A DNA stretch of 64,000 nucleotides from CAYNVQ01 sp964400735 (GCA_964400735.1 CAYNVQ010000005.1:124001-188000); one strand, 5' to 3'. Positions 28,324 through 38,192 are shown, counted from the stretch's first letter. Made by a program: numbers and translations. Notes: a model not told the origin generated them from the letters alone.

Positions 28324-29732
28324 GACCCGCTCCAAGATAAAGGATCCCCTGCCGCAAGATGATGAAGCTCGAGCCACCGGCTGACTTTTTGATGTTTTTC
28401 CGAATAAATGGCCACCTTTAAGAATAAAGGCGTCAGAGCCAATAAAAAGAAAGAACTCATGGGAACGAGACTAAGCAGGAGAGCACAAAATGTACCGAAA
28501 GACAGAATCTTTCCCGAAGCTCCCATGGGGGAATCGTAGGCTTGTCTGATCGAATATGCTGCATACAGGGCCAGAAAAGGGAGCACGAAGATAAGGGGAA
28601 TCGAAGCTTTGAAATTCCATAGGCCTATAATGAGCACAAGAGGCAGAGTATGGAAAAAGATAAATAGAGAATCCCAGATCACTCTAGACCTGGCTGACCA
28701 AGGCAAAGAGCGGATCCAAGGCCAGGGAGGCCTGCGGGAGGTAAGCATGTTCGTGAAGATCGAGCAAAAGACCATAAGACTTAAGGCGCCGCCGAACCGG
28801 ATAACACGTTCAGCGAGCTGAGAAGAAACGTCGTTATTGACGAGGAATAGCCGAGCAGCCCCTATGAAAGGAAAGGAGATCAGGTAAGGAAAAAGGAGCC
28901 GGAGTTTAAGAGCCCGCCAGTTGATGTTCGCGATAAAAAGCGGTCCTCCGAGAGAATTATGAAACCTGGTTCGTTTTCTCTTTATGGTAAGGGATCCGGA
29001 TACTCTATCTGCGACTATAAGCAAAATTAATCCTGCGGCCAGGATTCCCCAATCGTTCGATGCGAAACAGATGCCGGAAAAAGCCGCCAGAGGGCTCGTT
29101 ATCAATTTGTTCCTCACCGGTAGAACACAGAAGCTGCATGATAGACCGGCCAGAGGCAATCCGATGAGATAGGGCACAGCCAAAACCGTATAGAGTTTGG
29201 AGGACAGGAAGGCCAGGATGGCCAGAATGACCAAGACCGGGATTTGGGAGATAAATACGGCAATTCCCGCCATGCGCCTCTGGATTGTGCTCTCCGCTGG
29301 CAGATGCCGTATCCATCCACCTAGTCCCAAACATATGCGTCGGGCGGCAAATTTGGCAACACTCAGAAAGACGAGAGAGGTGAATAGCCCGCTGAGGAGG
29401 AAGCCGCTGTCCAGAACTGAGGCCATTGAGGAGAGAAAAAATTCATATCCCAACACATAATAGAGGGAAAAAAACACGGCGACGAGAGGGATGAAGATTC
29501 GAAGGGATACCCGTGTTCCCACATGAAGGTGAAACAGAAAAAAGGATCGCGAAACGTTTCCTCCGCCCTTTATACTCATCAAAAAGCTTATAACAAAGCC
29601 GTTCTTTGAAGTCAAACAATGAGGAGCTGTAGAGATATCCGTTCCGTTCATCAGCCAGTTCCAAGCAAAAGCATGATGGTAGTCCAGTAAAATGGATTGT
29701 AGATCCTCTTGCGATGATATTTTACTAAACAC
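28320..29732 (-). CDS. Multi-spanning membrane protein, partner of the ABC ATPase (470 aa)
   Basis: About ten to twelve hydrophobic helices with basic loops (RRICLGLGGW, RVSGSLTIKRKRTRF). No family motif is recognised with certainty. The 4-base overlap with the ATPase gene and the topology make it the likely permease of an ABC-2-type system. The GTG at 29732 has AGGAG four bases upstream and is used here. An ATG at 29579 would remove an unusual 51-residue hydrophilic N-terminus and start directly before the first helix, but has no ribosome site. It is divergent from the PadR gene. Confidence 0.7.
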   Translation of the reverse strand: MFSKISSQEDLQSILLDYHHAFAWNWLMNGTDISTAPHCLTSKNGFVISFLMSIKGGGNVSRSFFLFHLHVGTRVSLRIFIPLVAVFFSLYYVLGYEFFLSSMASVLDSGFLLSGLFTSLVFLSVAKFAARRICLGLGGWIRHLPAESTIQRRMAGIAVFISQIPVLVILAILAFLSSKLYTVLAVPYLIGLPLAGLSCSFCVLPVRNKLITSPLAAFSGICFASNDWGILAAGLILLIVADRVSGSLTIKRKRTRFHNSLGGPLFIANINWRALKLRLLFPYLISFPFIGAARLFLVNNDVSSQLAERVIRFGGALSLMVFCSIFTNMLTSRRPPWPWIRSLPWSARSRVIWDSLFIFFHTLPLVLIIGLWNFKASIPLIFVLPFLALYAAYSIRQAYDSPMGASGKILSFGTFCALLLSLVPMSSFFLLALTPLFLKVAIYSEKHQKVSRWLELHHLAAGDPLSWSGS

Positions 29733-29809
29733 GCCACTCCTGTGAAGCGCTTGCGGTGCTAAAAATGTATAAAGTGTAAACCTTTTATGATTGACTGCGT
29801 CTATATATA

Positions 29810-29828
29810 TGTATGCATCATAAATACA
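29810..29828 (+). promoter_or_regulatory. Candidate PadR operator
   Basis: TGTAT (29810-29814) and ATACA (29824-29828) form an inverted repeat with a 9-base spacer, 15 bases before the PadR ATG. PadR proteins commonly bind inverted ATGTAT-like arms at their own promoters. Assignment is by position and pattern only. Confidence 0.35.
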
Positions 29829-29842
29829 AATAGGAATAAAGC

Positions 29843-30157
29843 ATGTATGAACTAACGCGGAACGAGGAACTGATCCTTCTTTCCATCTGGAAGCTTAAGA
29901 ACAACGCCTACGGTGTTACTATCCGGGCCGATTTCAAAACCGTCACAGGAAAAGCGCTGAATTACGGCTCCCTCTACAACACGCTATACCGTCTGACACA
30001 GAGGGGCTTTGTGAAGACGAGTGAGAGTCTACCCCTCCGAAGGCAGGGCGGAAGGCGGAAAATCCTCTACACCCTTACATCCCGGGGCGAAAAAGCCTTG
30101 GCCGAAGCCCAGAAGGTTCAGAAGTTGGCCTGGGGAAAGGTTCCGGATCTTCGCTAA
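29843..30157 (+). CDS. PadR-family transcriptional regulator (104 aa)
   Basis: A short winged-helix protein with the PadR layout: ELILLSIWKLKNNAYGVTIR, then GSLYNTLYRLTQRGFVKTSE and a wing ending LYTLTSRGEKALA. It is the short (subfamily 2) form without a long C-terminal effector domain. It precedes by 12 bases an FtsX-like permease gene, an arrangement repeated many times in Acidobacteria-like genomes in which the regulator controls the permease. The ribosome site AGGAAT supports the start. Confidence 0.88.
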   Translation: MYELTRNEELILLSIWKLKNNAYGVTIRADFKTVTGKALNYGSLYNTLYRLTQRGFVKTSESLPLRRQGGRRKILYTLTSRGEKALAEAQKVQKLAWGKVPDLR

Positions 30158-30169
30158 TGAGCAAAAAAA

Positions 30170-32746
30170 ATGACACAGCCAGATATCCGACTTCCTAAGA
30201 TCTTCCGGTGGATCCTCAGCCGGCTTTCACTCTACGAGCACACATTTTCCATCACCGGTGATTATGAAACCGAATATGGGGAGATCCGCCGGACCAGCGG
30301 CTTCCTTGGAGCCTCACTTTGGCTTTTTTGGAATACGATCCAGGCCGTTTATTATTACTCATGTCTATCTCTCTATTGGAGTCTTGTCATGTTTAAAAAC
30401 TATCTGAAGGTAGCTTTGCGCACCATGCAAAGAAACAAGCTGTTCTCCGTCATCAACATCATCGGGCTGGCCATCGGCCTGACCTGTGTGGTCCTCCTGG
30501 CGCTATGGATCCAGGACGAGGTGAACTATGACCGGTTCCACAAGGATATCGACCGCATCTACTTGACGGCGGCCCATGTGAAAAAAACGGACCACGAATA
30601 TATCGACCCGGCCTCGGTCCCTGGAGTCGGACCGCTTCTGGAAGAGGTCTTTCCTGAAATAGAGGAATCTTCCCGCTTCCTTTACGGCCCCCGAACCTAT
30701 GTCTTCAGGTATGGAGAGAAGGTCTTCACCGAGAGCAGGGTCTATCACGGAGATCCCGAGTCCCTTACCCTGCTCACTTTTTCCCTGATAGCGGGAAATC
30801 CGCGAACAGCGCTCCGTGATCCCAACTCCATAGTCTTGTCTGAGCGCACAGCCAAGAAGTATTTCGGGAACGAGGATCCAATGGGGAAAATCATCACCTT
30901 GAACAATGAATACCCTATGACGGTTACAGGCATCATGAAGGAGATCCCTGGCAATTCCACATTCCGCTTCGATATGCTGAGTCCCCTTGAATTCCATGCC
31001 CGGTTAACGGGAGAAAATCTTGACAGCCTTGATAACGAAAACTATTTCGTTTTTGTCCGTCTGCAGGCGGATGTATCGGTGGAAGCGTTAAACGAAAAAA
31101 TCAAGAGATTCTATGTGGACAGGTTCGGCAGTGAAGAATACGTTCCCGTCCTTCGCCCCTTTGCCCGGTTCCATCTGCACCGTCTGGACGAAGGAGGGGG
31201 CAGCATCATCCAGGTCCGAATGGTGGGATTCATGGCCGCTTTTATTCTCCTTATCGCCTGCATCAACTTCATGAACCTGACGACAGCCCGTTCGGGTAAG
31301 AGGTCCAAGGAAATCGGGATGCGGAAGGTCATCGGGGCTTTCCGGAAGGATATCGTCAAGCAGTTCTATTTCGAGACGTCACTGCTCGTCGTGACCGCCA
31401 TGGCCGCAGCGGCGATCCTGGCCCGGCTGTTGCTTCCCGGCTTCAACAGGCTCTTTATGAAACAGCTGACCCTGAATATCCTGAAGAATCCCGCACCTCT
31501 CTGGATCCTTCTGATCGCTTCTTTTGTGACAATTCTCCTGGCGGGGAGCTACCCCGCTCTCATCATGTCTTCCTTCCTGCCGCTCCGTATCATCAAAGGG
31601 CTTTCCGGTTCCGCTCTCAAAAGAACCGCTTTCCGGAAGATTCTGGTTGTGGTCCAGTTCACCCTGGCTATCGGACTCATCGCCGGTGCCGCTGGGGTTT
31701 ATAACCAGCTGACCTACTTACAGAATATGGACCTGGGCTATAGCACTGACAACATTCTCTATTTTTCCAACCGTGGCGAGCTGAAGAGTCGGTATGAAAC
31801 GTTGAAAAATGAATTTCTCAATGTCCTAGGAGTCGAGAAAGTGACCACATCCGCCAATTATTTCCCCGGCGGCAGGAGCTGTGACTCCACCTGGCAGTGG
31901 GAGGGAAAAGACCCCACATTCAAGCCGAGCATCACCTATCTGAGAGTGGACTCTGACTTTCTGGAAACCTTCGACATCCAGCTTCTCGAGGGAAATCCCC
32001 TGCGGTCCGAGGATGATTTCACCGGAACATCGGACCGCATCCTGATCAACAAAAAACTCGCCGGAATCATCGGCCGGAAGGATGTCATCGGCATTCGCCT
32101 AAGCTATTCGGGCAGGAATTACACGGTTGTGGGAGTGGTGGAGGACATCATCCCCAATCCCAGATGGCGGGTGGATGAGCCGCTGGTGTTTTTTCAGAAT
32201 CCGAAGCGCTACAACTATATCTATATCAAAATCCGGTCCAAAGACATGATGAAAACCTTGGCAGGTATTCAGGAGATTTTCGAAAGAACAAACCCCGCCT
32301 TTCCCTTCGAATACGAATTTATGGATGATTACTTCAGGGAACAGTTCCATTTCGTCCGTAGGACGCGGGCCCTGGTCGCCTACTCTGCGCTGCTTGCGGT
32401 GTTTGTCTCCTGCATGGGATTGTTTGGGTTGGCGGCTTTCAACACAGAGCTGCGGATCAAAGAAGTCGGAATCCGCAAAGTGCTGGGATCCTCCATGTCG
32501 CGTATCGTTCTGCTGCTCTCAAAGGAGCTCACTTTGCTGGTGCTGTTGTCCAATGCGATTGCCTGGCCCGTCACCTGGTATCTCATCACCCAGTGGGAGA
32601 AGGATTTCCTCTACAAGGCTCCGGTGATATTCTGGATATTTCCTGCCGCAGGAGCCATCGCTTTTCTTGTCGCCCTGCTCACGGTGGGCTACCAGGGCGC
32701 CAAAGCCGCTGCCTCCAATCCGGTAGACTCACTGCGGTATGAATAA
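30170..32746 (+). CDS. FtsX/MacB-type ABC permease with permease-prefix domain (858 aa)
   Basis: Residues 1-75 match the short permease-prefix region that often precedes these proteins (IRLPKIFRWILSRL, ITGDYETEYGEI). A MacB-like unit follows: a first helix around 100-120 (SVINIIGLAIGLTCVVLLALWI) and a large periplasmic domain with NSIVLSERTAKKYFG and TVTGIMKEIP. The first FtsX core starts near RMVGFMAAFILLIACINFMNL. A second periplasmic domain and a second FtsX core end with NPVDSLRYE. Such proteins, with a MacB-type ATPase, act as mechanotransmitters or exporters. No ATPase is adjacent. Start has only a weak ribosome site. Confidence 0.88.
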   Translation: MTQPDIRLPKIFRWILSRLSLYEHTFSITGDYETEYGEIRRTSGFLGASLWLFWNTIQAVYYYSCLSLYWSLVMFKNYLKVALRTMQRNKLFSVINIIGLAIGLTCVVLLALWIQDEVNYDRFHKDIDRIYLTAAHVKKTDHEYIDPASVPGVGPLLEEVFPEIEESSRFLYGPRTYVFRYGEKVFTESRVYHGDPESLTLLTFSLIAGNPRTALRDPNSIVLSERTAKKYFGNEDPMGKIITLNNEYPMTVTGIMKEIPGNSTFRFDMLSPLEFHARLTGENLDSLDNENYFVFVRLQADVSVEALNEKIKRFYVDRFGSEEYVPVLRPFARFHLHRLDEGGGSIIQVRMVGFMAAFILLIACINFMNLTTARSGKRSKEIGMRKVIGAFRKDIVKQFYFETSLLVVTAMAAAAILARLLLPGFNRLFMKQLTLNILKNPAPLWILLIASFVTILLAGSYPALIMSSFLPLRIIKGLSGSALKRTAFRKILVVVQFTLAIGLIAGAAGVYNQLTYLQNMDLGYSTDNILYFSNRGELKSRYETLKNEFLNVLGVEKVTTSANYFPGGRSCDSTWQWEGKDPTFKPSITYLRVDSDFLETFDIQLLEGNPLRSEDDFTGTSDRILINKKLAGIIGRKDVIGIRLSYSGRNYTVVGVVEDIIPNPRWRVDEPLVFFQNPKRYNYIYIKIRSKDMMKTLAGIQEIFERTNPAFPFEYEFMDDYFREQFHFVRRTRALVAYSALLAVFVSCMGLFGLAAFNTELRIKEVGIRKVLGSSMSRIVLLLSKELTLLVLLSNAIAWPVTWYLITQWEKDFLYKAPVIFWIFPAAGAIAFLVALLTVGYQGAKAAASNPVDSLRYE

Positions 32747-32789
32747 AAAAAAGCACGGTTGGACAGGATTTGCTCCTGATGAGCACTCG

Positions 32790-33010
32790 GATATCATGAC
32801 TATGTGCCTTCCAAAGCCTGCGCCGAGATGATCCGCAAGGCTTACGAAGTAGGTTTTCTTCTTTGTCACATATATGGTGGCCAGATGAGAATCATATCCT
32901 TTATCGAAAAGCCGATGATCATCGACGGAATCATCGCTCATATTGATCTGACCTTTGAAGCGAACGGCCATACCTGCTTCGTTATGTCCAATAGGAACTA
33001 TAGAGGGTGA
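32790..33010 (+). pseudogene. Decayed 3' end of a transposase gene
   Basis: The frame ending at 33010 reads AEMIRKAYEVGFLLCHIYGGQMRI, then ISFIEKPMIIDGIIAHIDLTFEA. It matches the C-terminal zinc-finger end of transposases that carry a CPKCGGxMRIISFIE motif followed by a helix and LTFEA. Here the finger has decayed (CPKC became CHIY) and nothing upstream of about 32790 belongs to it. It is therefore a remnant, not a working gene. Identification is from recall of the motif. Confidence 0.5.
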
Positions 33011-33176
33011 CCAAAGAGAGAAGGAGTTGTTGATCCTATCGTTTTGGATATGATACCTTCATTACTAGGAAGTCTGTGGATGGATATTAAAAAAATTTGT
33101 GAGGGATTTGGAGTAGGGCAAAAAACGGAATGAAGAGCCTTGGGGGAGGACATAGGAAGGTGATTGAGGGATCAAG

Positions 33177-34196
33177 ATGAAAGGAAAGAGCAAAAAAAGA
33201 TTTTTAACAACTTTGGCTGGCCCGATGTTCGTATGTGTGTTGTCGGCTGCCGTATTCATGCAGACTGCCGGTGGATCAGATCCAGTTTCCGGTTCATGCA
33301 CGATGTTCGCCGCATCCTTTGGCGATACCGTGCTGTACGGGAACAATGAAGACTACATTCGTACCCTGACCTACTACTGGGTGAGGCTCCCGGATAAGGA
33401 CACCTACGGTGGCGTATATCTGGGGCACTACTCCGAGGAGGAGATCCAATCGCGCGGCCTGGATCGCATCTACGCTCAAGGCGGCGTCAACGAAAAGGGA
33501 CTCGCCTTCGATTACGCCGGCCTGCCGGAAGCCTCGCTTACGCCTCACCCAGAGCTCCCTCCCAAGCAGGACATCATGATGCGGATCCAGCGGTGCTGTG
33601 CGACCGTGGATGAGGCCATTACCATGGCCAAAAAGCACAACTGGGGGAGTCATCTAGGCTGGCAGGTGCTGCTGGCGGACGCCACCGGCGATGCGGTCGT
33701 CATCAGTGCTGGCAGAGACGGTGAGCTCGCTTTTACCAGGAAGCCACCTGGAGATGGGTATCTTCTGAACACGAATTTCAACAGGGCCGACTCCGAGAGA
33801 CCCTACCGGGGAGGCTATCCTTGCTGGCGATACGACAAGGCAGACGAGATGCTGAAGAAGATCCAAAACCAGGAGGATCTGACAGTGAAATACTTCCAGT
33901 CCATCCTCGATGCCGTCCACGTCGAAGGCCCCTTGGGGAACACGGAGTATTCGAATGTATTCGACCTCAGGAATGGTGTGATCTACCTGAATCACTGGCA
34001 TCAGTTTGACGAAACGGCCACTATCAATATTGCCGAGGAGATTACCCGGCAGTCCGAATTGGCCCGCCGAGGTGGAAGCACCAGCGATCAGCCCATGCCC
34101 CTCCGCATCAAGGATCTCTTCTCCCCTGAAACGATAAAAAAGGCTGAGCAGGAGCACCAGAAATACAAGGACAAAATCAATCGACGGCGATCGTAG
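33177..34196 (+). CDS. Exported linear-amide C-N hydrolase, Ntn family (339 aa)
   Basis: A signal peptide (about 8-31) ends just before GSCTMFAAS, whose Cys41 is the expected N-terminal nucleophile. YGNNEDYI, GGVNEKGLAFDYAGLP, LLADATGDAVVI and YLLNTNFN are the typical strands of choloylglycine-hydrolase or acyltransferase-like Ntn proteins. Members cleave amide bonds of bile salts, penicillins or acyl-homoserine lactones; environmental exported members are mostly uncharacterised. The protein likely matures by removal of everything before Cys41. It is monocistronic, and no ribosome site stronger than GAGGGA is present. Confidence 0.82.
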   Translation: MKGKSKKRFLTTLAGPMFVCVLSAAVFMQTAGGSDPVSGSCTMFAASFGDTVLYGNNEDYIRTLTYYWVRLPDKDTYGGVYLGHYSEEEIQSRGLDRIYAQGGVNEKGLAFDYAGLPEASLTPHPELPPKQDIMMRIQRCCATVDEAITMAKKHNWGSHLGWQVLLADATGDAVVISAGRDGELAFTRKPPGDGYLLNTNFNRADSERPYRGGYPCWRYDKADEMLKKIQNQEDLTVKYFQSILDAVHVEGPLGNTEYSNVFDLRNGVIYLNHWHQFDETATINIAEEITRQSELARRGGSTSDQPMPLRIKDLFSPETIKKAEQEHQKYKDKINRRRS

Positions 34197-34293
34197 CTGT
34201 TATTGGTTTTACTTTCGGGTGCGTGAGATTCATCGTGTTGCACTCAAATGGAGGAAAATCCAAGCCGTGCCAGCTCAAATGTTATCTTTAAAT

Positions 34294-35463
34294 TCAGGCT
34301 TTTATTTTTTTCCAGTTTTTAATTCTGGTTCTTATGACTTTAACTTCGCCGGTTTTTTCGGAAAAACTCGTATGGTACGTGTTGCCATTTTTAATGAAGA
34401 GTGGCGCGAAGGGGAGCTGAGTAGTGTACAGGTAATATCCGTCTGAGCTGAAAATATCATAATCTATCGCTTTGCTATCATCCAGGACGGACTTGAGCTT
34501 TTTGACGTAAATCCTTCCCTTGTCATCGACTAGGATTCCATTGAAGAAAGGCCGAGATCGGGGCACGTTCGCCATCTTTTCTATGACATCTTTGGACCAT
34601 CTCAGTTCAGCAAGGGCTATGTTTTTTTGGAGGGTTTCGATGATTTTATTCTTTTCACGCCGGCCGACAGCATGCTGGGGCTCGTTTTTTTCGATAATGA
34701 GGATATTCTCTCCTGACCAGTCTACGCAATATAACTTGTACTCCAGGTTATAGCCATAAATAATCCCTTTGTTTCCCATGGCTGAAAACCTGACATAAGG
34801 GGAGTATTCGTGGGAGATTGTAGTTCCCGTCTCGTGGATGGGTATCCCGGGGAATTCGGCGACTTTTTTTATGATCTCTCCATCAGGTCCGATGATCAGC
34901 ACCCCCATATTATGGATTGACTCAGTTCGTATGCGGCCCGTAACAATGATATTTCCCTCTCCATCCGGAGCGAAATCCATGACAAAAAAGGAGAGAGGAA
35001 TGCTCTTCCTGTACACGCCTTTTTTGTCGAACACCTGGACTTTCCGCATCTGGATAACATAGATGTTTCCGTTCTTATCAAAGCACAGGGTAACGGGCCT
35101 CTCGAATTCGCCGGGTCCCTGTCCTTGCCTTCCGATGGTCTGAAGATGTTTTCCCTGTCCATCGTATTTTTTGATGTTATGAGCCCCAGCGTCCAGAACA
35201 TAAATGCTGCCCTCATCATCGGCCTTTACATCCCACACCTGGTAAAAAAGGTAGTTTTCATTTGATTCATTTCCGATAACCAGATCTTCTTCCAGATCGA
35301 AATTTAATTCTCCATATAGAGGTTCTGGCAGATTTTTGATAACTTTTACTCCCTCTTTGTCATCTCTCTTAGCTGCCTCTTCAACTTGACGTTCGGTGGC
35401 GAGAAGGAACCCTAAACTGAGTAAAAGGACGAACACGATGCATACTGAGCTGAGATTCCTCAT
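34294..35463 (-). CDS. Exported 6-bladed beta-propeller protein (389 aa)
   Basis: A signal peptide (1-22) is followed by NHL-like repeats: VWDVKADDEGSIYVLDAGAHNIKKYDG, then GRQGQGPGEF and LCFDKNGNIYVIQMRKVQVFDKKG. This matches the 6-bladed propeller family frequent in Bacteroidota and Aminicenantes, often read as scaffold or binding proteins in the periplasm. A related lipoprotein gene lies at 52925. It has its own gene unit, with GGAGAAAAA before the ATG. Ligand unknown. Confidence 0.8.
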   Translation of the reverse strand: MRNLSSVCIVFVLLLSLGFLLATERQVEEAAKRDDKEGVKVIKNLPEPLYGELNFDLEEDLVIGNESNENYLFYQVWDVKADDEGSIYVLDAGAHNIKKYDGQGKHLQTIGRQGQGPGEFERPVTLCFDKNGNIYVIQMRKVQVFDKKGVYRKSIPLSFFVMDFAPDGEGNIIVTGRIRTESIHNMGVLIIGPDGEIIKKVAEFPGIPIHETGTTISHEYSPYVRFSAMGNKGIIYGYNLEYKLYCVDWSGENILIIEKNEPQHAVGRREKNKIIETLQKNIALAELRWSKDVIEKMANVPRSRPFFNGILVDDKGRIYVKKLKSVLDDSKAIDYDIFSSDGYYLYTTQLPFAPLFIKNGNTYHTSFSEKTGEVKVIRTRIKNWKKIKA

Positions 35464-35596
35464 TTTTTCTCCTCTGCTTTTTTTAACGATCGTGGTGGAA
35501 AAAGGGTTTCATGCCCGAAGAGAATGTTCCTTAATTTAAGCTTCCATTCTTTGGCTTGTGCAGGTAAAATCAGGGGAGATATCCGGAGGATTCATC

Positions 35597-35869
35597 ATGG
35601 CGAAAATAAAAGTAAGCGTGGAGAAAATCGATGGCTACTGCAACCTTCCAGTCCAGGTGGGGGATTATTTCTACTTGGAGGATTCCAAGCTTTTCGTCCC
35701 TGAGGGTCAGTATGTCTGCATCTGGGCCTTGCAGAGCATGATGCCCATCTTTCCGATCTTAGGCGTTCGGGATCGTCTGGAAGATGGACACTGGGTAAAG
35801 ACGGTGAAAAATTTTGTCTGCCCTGACCCCAAAGGTTTGGTGCACTACCGTTTGGAGGTTGAGGACTAG
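35597..35869 (+). CDS. TIGR04076-family protein (90 aa)
   Basis: A small soluble protein with KIKVSVEKIDGYC at the N-terminus, then VGDYFYLED, VPEGQYVCIWALQSMMPIFPIL and FVCPDPKGLVHYRLE. This is the pattern of the TIGR04076 family, small proteins often encoded next to redox enzymes. It holds four Cys, two in the family positions. The ATG at 35597 has GGAGGA at ideal spacing, so the longer start at 35558 is rejected. It is first in the AOR operon, 15 bases before the ferredoxin, and may serve as assembly or electron-transfer partner; that role is inference. Confidence 0.75.
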   Translation: MAKIKVSVEKIDGYCNLPVQVGDYFYLEDSKLFVPEGQYVCIWALQSMMPIFPILGVRDRLEDGHWVKTVKNFVCPDPKGLVHYRLEVED

Positions 35870-35884
35870 AGCAGGGAGCCTTTC

Positions 35885-36403
35885 ATGATTCAGGTCGATC
35901 TGAGCAAATGCACAGGGTGTAAAAAATGTGAGGTTGCGTGTGCCTTTTTCCATACAGGGAAAATCAGCCGTCATTTGGCCCGGATCAAGGTTCTAAACCT
36001 CTATGAAATCGGTATTGATGGTCCTGTGGTGTGCATCCAATGCCGGGAACGCTACTGTATGGTCTGTCCGGAAGAGGCCCTGACCCTAGGATCTCGAGGG
36101 CAGGTCATGGTTTCTCCGACCGTGTGTGCACTCTGCAAAGTTTGTGAAAAGGCCTGTCCTATCGGAGCCGTCGAGATATTTGGTGGCATCGTGTATGTAT
36201 GCGATCTGTGCGGGGGAAAGCCCAAATGCGTAGAGTTCTGTACCGAGGGGGCCATTCGTTTTGTGAGGGAAGACAGGGAAGAGCCCAGTCTTTCTGCGAT
36301 CAGAGCGAGAACCAAGAAAATGAGTCCGGACCAAAAAAGGCAGTTCTATTTGAGGGAACGAGGAGAGTCCCTCAGAAAAAAATGGACCTCGATACATGCT
36401 TGA
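35885..36403 (+). CDS. Polyferredoxin (4 x [4Fe-4S]), electron partner of AOR (172 aa)
   Basis: Four cysteine clusters are visible: CTGCKKCEVAC, CIQCRERYCMVC, CALCKVCEKAC and CDLCGGKPKCVEFC. They fit a HycB/CooF-like protein carrying four [4Fe-4S] centres. It overlaps the AOR gene by 8 bases, so both are made together, and it most likely takes electrons from the AOR tungsten site. The C-terminal 40 residues are charged and not part of the fold. Cytoplasmic, no signal peptide. Confidence 0.88.
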   Translation: MIQVDLSKCTGCKKCEVACAFFHTGKISRHLARIKVLNLYEIGIDGPVVCIQCRERYCMVCPEEALTLGSRGQVMVSPTVCALCKVCEKACPIGAVEIFGGIVYVCDLCGGKPKCVEFCTEGAIRFVREDREEPSLSAIRARTKKMSPDQKRQFYLRERGESLRKKWTSIHA

Positions 36404-38192
36404 ATACGGGTACGGCGGAAAAATCCTGAGAGTCGATCTCACTGAACGTAAGTTTTGGACCGAATCCCTCGATGCTGGCTGGATTAAACCGGTAATTGGA
36501 GGAAGGGCAGCCAATTCGAGGAGACTTTTTGAGGAACTCGATACGGAATGCGACCCTCTGGGTCCGGAAAACATGCTCCTATTCGGCGTGGGCCCTCTGA
36601 CCGGATCCTTGCTCAATGCATCGGCTTACTACACTGTCACAGCCAAATCGCCGCTTACGGGCATTCTTGGAGACTCGGCTGCAGGAGGGCAGTTCGGCGC
36701 CGAGATGAAACTCACCGGGTTCGACCAGATCATCATCACCGGAAAAGCGGATAAGCTCCTCTATCTTTTGGTAAAAAACTCCGGTGTCGAGTTTGTGGAT
36801 TGTCCTGAATATGCCGGGAAAACGATCATAGAGACCACCGCCGCTATCAGGAAAGAGCAGGGAGAAAGTGCCATCCAGGTAGCGGCCATCGGCCCCGCAG
36901 GTGAGAACCTTGTCTCTTTTGCGGCCATCGTATCCAGCGGGAACAGGGTTAACGGGCGTACCGGTATGGGAGCCGTCATGGGATCCAAGAATCTCAAAGC
37001 TCTGGCCGTCAGCGGCTCTCAACCGGTAAGGCTCGCCGATCCTCTTGCCTTTCTTGCGGAATGCCGAAAAATCGATCGGGATATTTTGCATCATCCTGAA
37101 TACAAAAAACGCCATCACCTGGGAACCACCATGCTGATGAAGGACCTGAACAGCATCGGCATTCTTCCCACCCGTCATTTTCAGGATGGAGTCTGCGATT
37201 ATGTGGACGAAATATCCGGTCAGAGACTAGCCGAAGCTTTTAAGGTCAAGAACAAATCCTGTTTCAACTGCAACGTGCATTGTTCCCGTTATTATAGGTC
37301 TGAAGACCAGGAGGCCGAAGGACCCGAGTTCGAGACTCTATGCAGTTTCACTTCCAGGATAGGGAACCAGAGCCTTCCTTTTGCCCTGGAGATGAATGCC
37401 TATCTGAATCAGGTCGGCATGGATTCGATATCCACCTCCGAGGTGATCGGCTGGATTATGGAGTGTCAGGAAAAGGGTTTGGTGGATCCAAAGGACTTAG
37501 ACGGACTGTGCATCAGATGGGGGGAGAAGGAGAAGATCCGGAAGGTCGTGGATATGATCGCTTTTCGCCGCGGTATCGGAGATGAGCTGGCTAATGGAAC
37601 GAAAAAGCTTGCCCAGCGATTCAGCGAAGAGGCCCAAAAATTGGTTATGCACGTCAAAGGATTGGATATCATCTGCGGCGATCCGCGGGGAATCAAAGCC
37701 TACGGATTGACCTATGCCATCGCTTCCAGAGGAGCGGACCACCTTCGGGCCGAACCCTATTTCGAGTTGACAAGCAGAAAGGATGAGGCCAAAAAACGTT
37801 TCGGCACGGAAAAAGCGGCAGACAGGCTGGCCGAGGAGGGCAAAGCGGCCTTGGTCAGCTTTTCCGAAAAGATAGCCCTGTTGACTGATTCTTTAACCAT
37901 GTGCAAGAACATCGGTCTCTGCATGGACATTTTAAGTTTGGAAAGGGCCTCTTCTCTTTTGAAGGCCGGGACGGGTGTGGATTATACTCCCGACTATTTA
38001 GAGAGGGTATTGGAAGACGCCATCCGGCTGGATCAAAGCTTCAACAGACGTTTTGGAATGACCAGGGAAGACGATACCCTCCCCGAGAGATTCCGGAAAG
38101 AGCCCCTTTCGAGAGGCCCCACAAAAGGATCGACCGTCGATATAAAAAGGATGGTGGACGAGTACTACAGGATTCATGAATGGAGGGACTGA
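36396..38192 (+). CDS. Aldehyde:ferredoxin oxidoreductase family protein (598 aa)
   Basis: Full-length AOR family enzyme. The N-terminal domain has YGGKILRVDLT and LLFGVGPLTGS. The bis-pterin binding stretch is GRTGMGAVMGSKNLKA. The [4Fe-4S] ligands are CFNCNVHC (289-296) plus a distal Cys in LTMCKNIG. These enzymes oxidise aldehydes to acids with a tungsten (or molybdenum) pterin cofactor and reduce ferredoxin. Neighbouring ferredoxin and amino-acid symporter genes suggest a role in fermenting amino acids through 2-oxoacids and aldehydes. Exact substrate class (AOR, FOR or GAPOR-like) cannot be told. Confidence 0.92.
   Translation: MLEYGYGGKILRVDLTERKFWTESLDAGWIKPVIGGRAANSRRLFEELDTECDPLGPENMLLFGVGPLTGSLLNASAYYTVTAKSPLTGILGDSAAGGQFGAEMKLTGFDQIIITGKADKLLYLLVKNSGVEFVDCPEYAGKTIIETTAAIRKEQGESAIQVAAIGPAGENLVSFAAIVSSGNRVNGRTGMGAVMGSKNLKALAVSGSQPVRLADPLAFLAECRKIDRDILHHPEYKKRHHLGTTMLMKDLNSIGILPTRHFQDGVCDYVDEISGQRLAEAFKVKNKSCFNCNVHCSRYYRSEDQEAEGPEFETLCSFTSRIGNQSLPFALEMNAYLNQVGMDSISTSEVIGWIMECQEKGLVDPKDLDGLCIRWGEKEKIRKVVDMIAFRRGIGDELANGTKKLAQRFSEEAQKLVMHVKGLDIICGDPRGIKAYGLTYAIASRGADHLRAEPYFELTSRKDEAKKRFGTEKAADRLAEEGKAALVSFSEKIALLTDSLTMCKNIGLCMDILSLERASSLLKAGTGVDYTPDYLERVLEDAIRLDQSFNRRFGMTREDDTLPERFRKEPLSRGPTKGSTVDIKRMVDEYYRIHEWRD

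Noticed and set aside
36579..37178. 199-aa minus-strand ORF
   Set aside because: Antisense to the AOR gene, no family signal.
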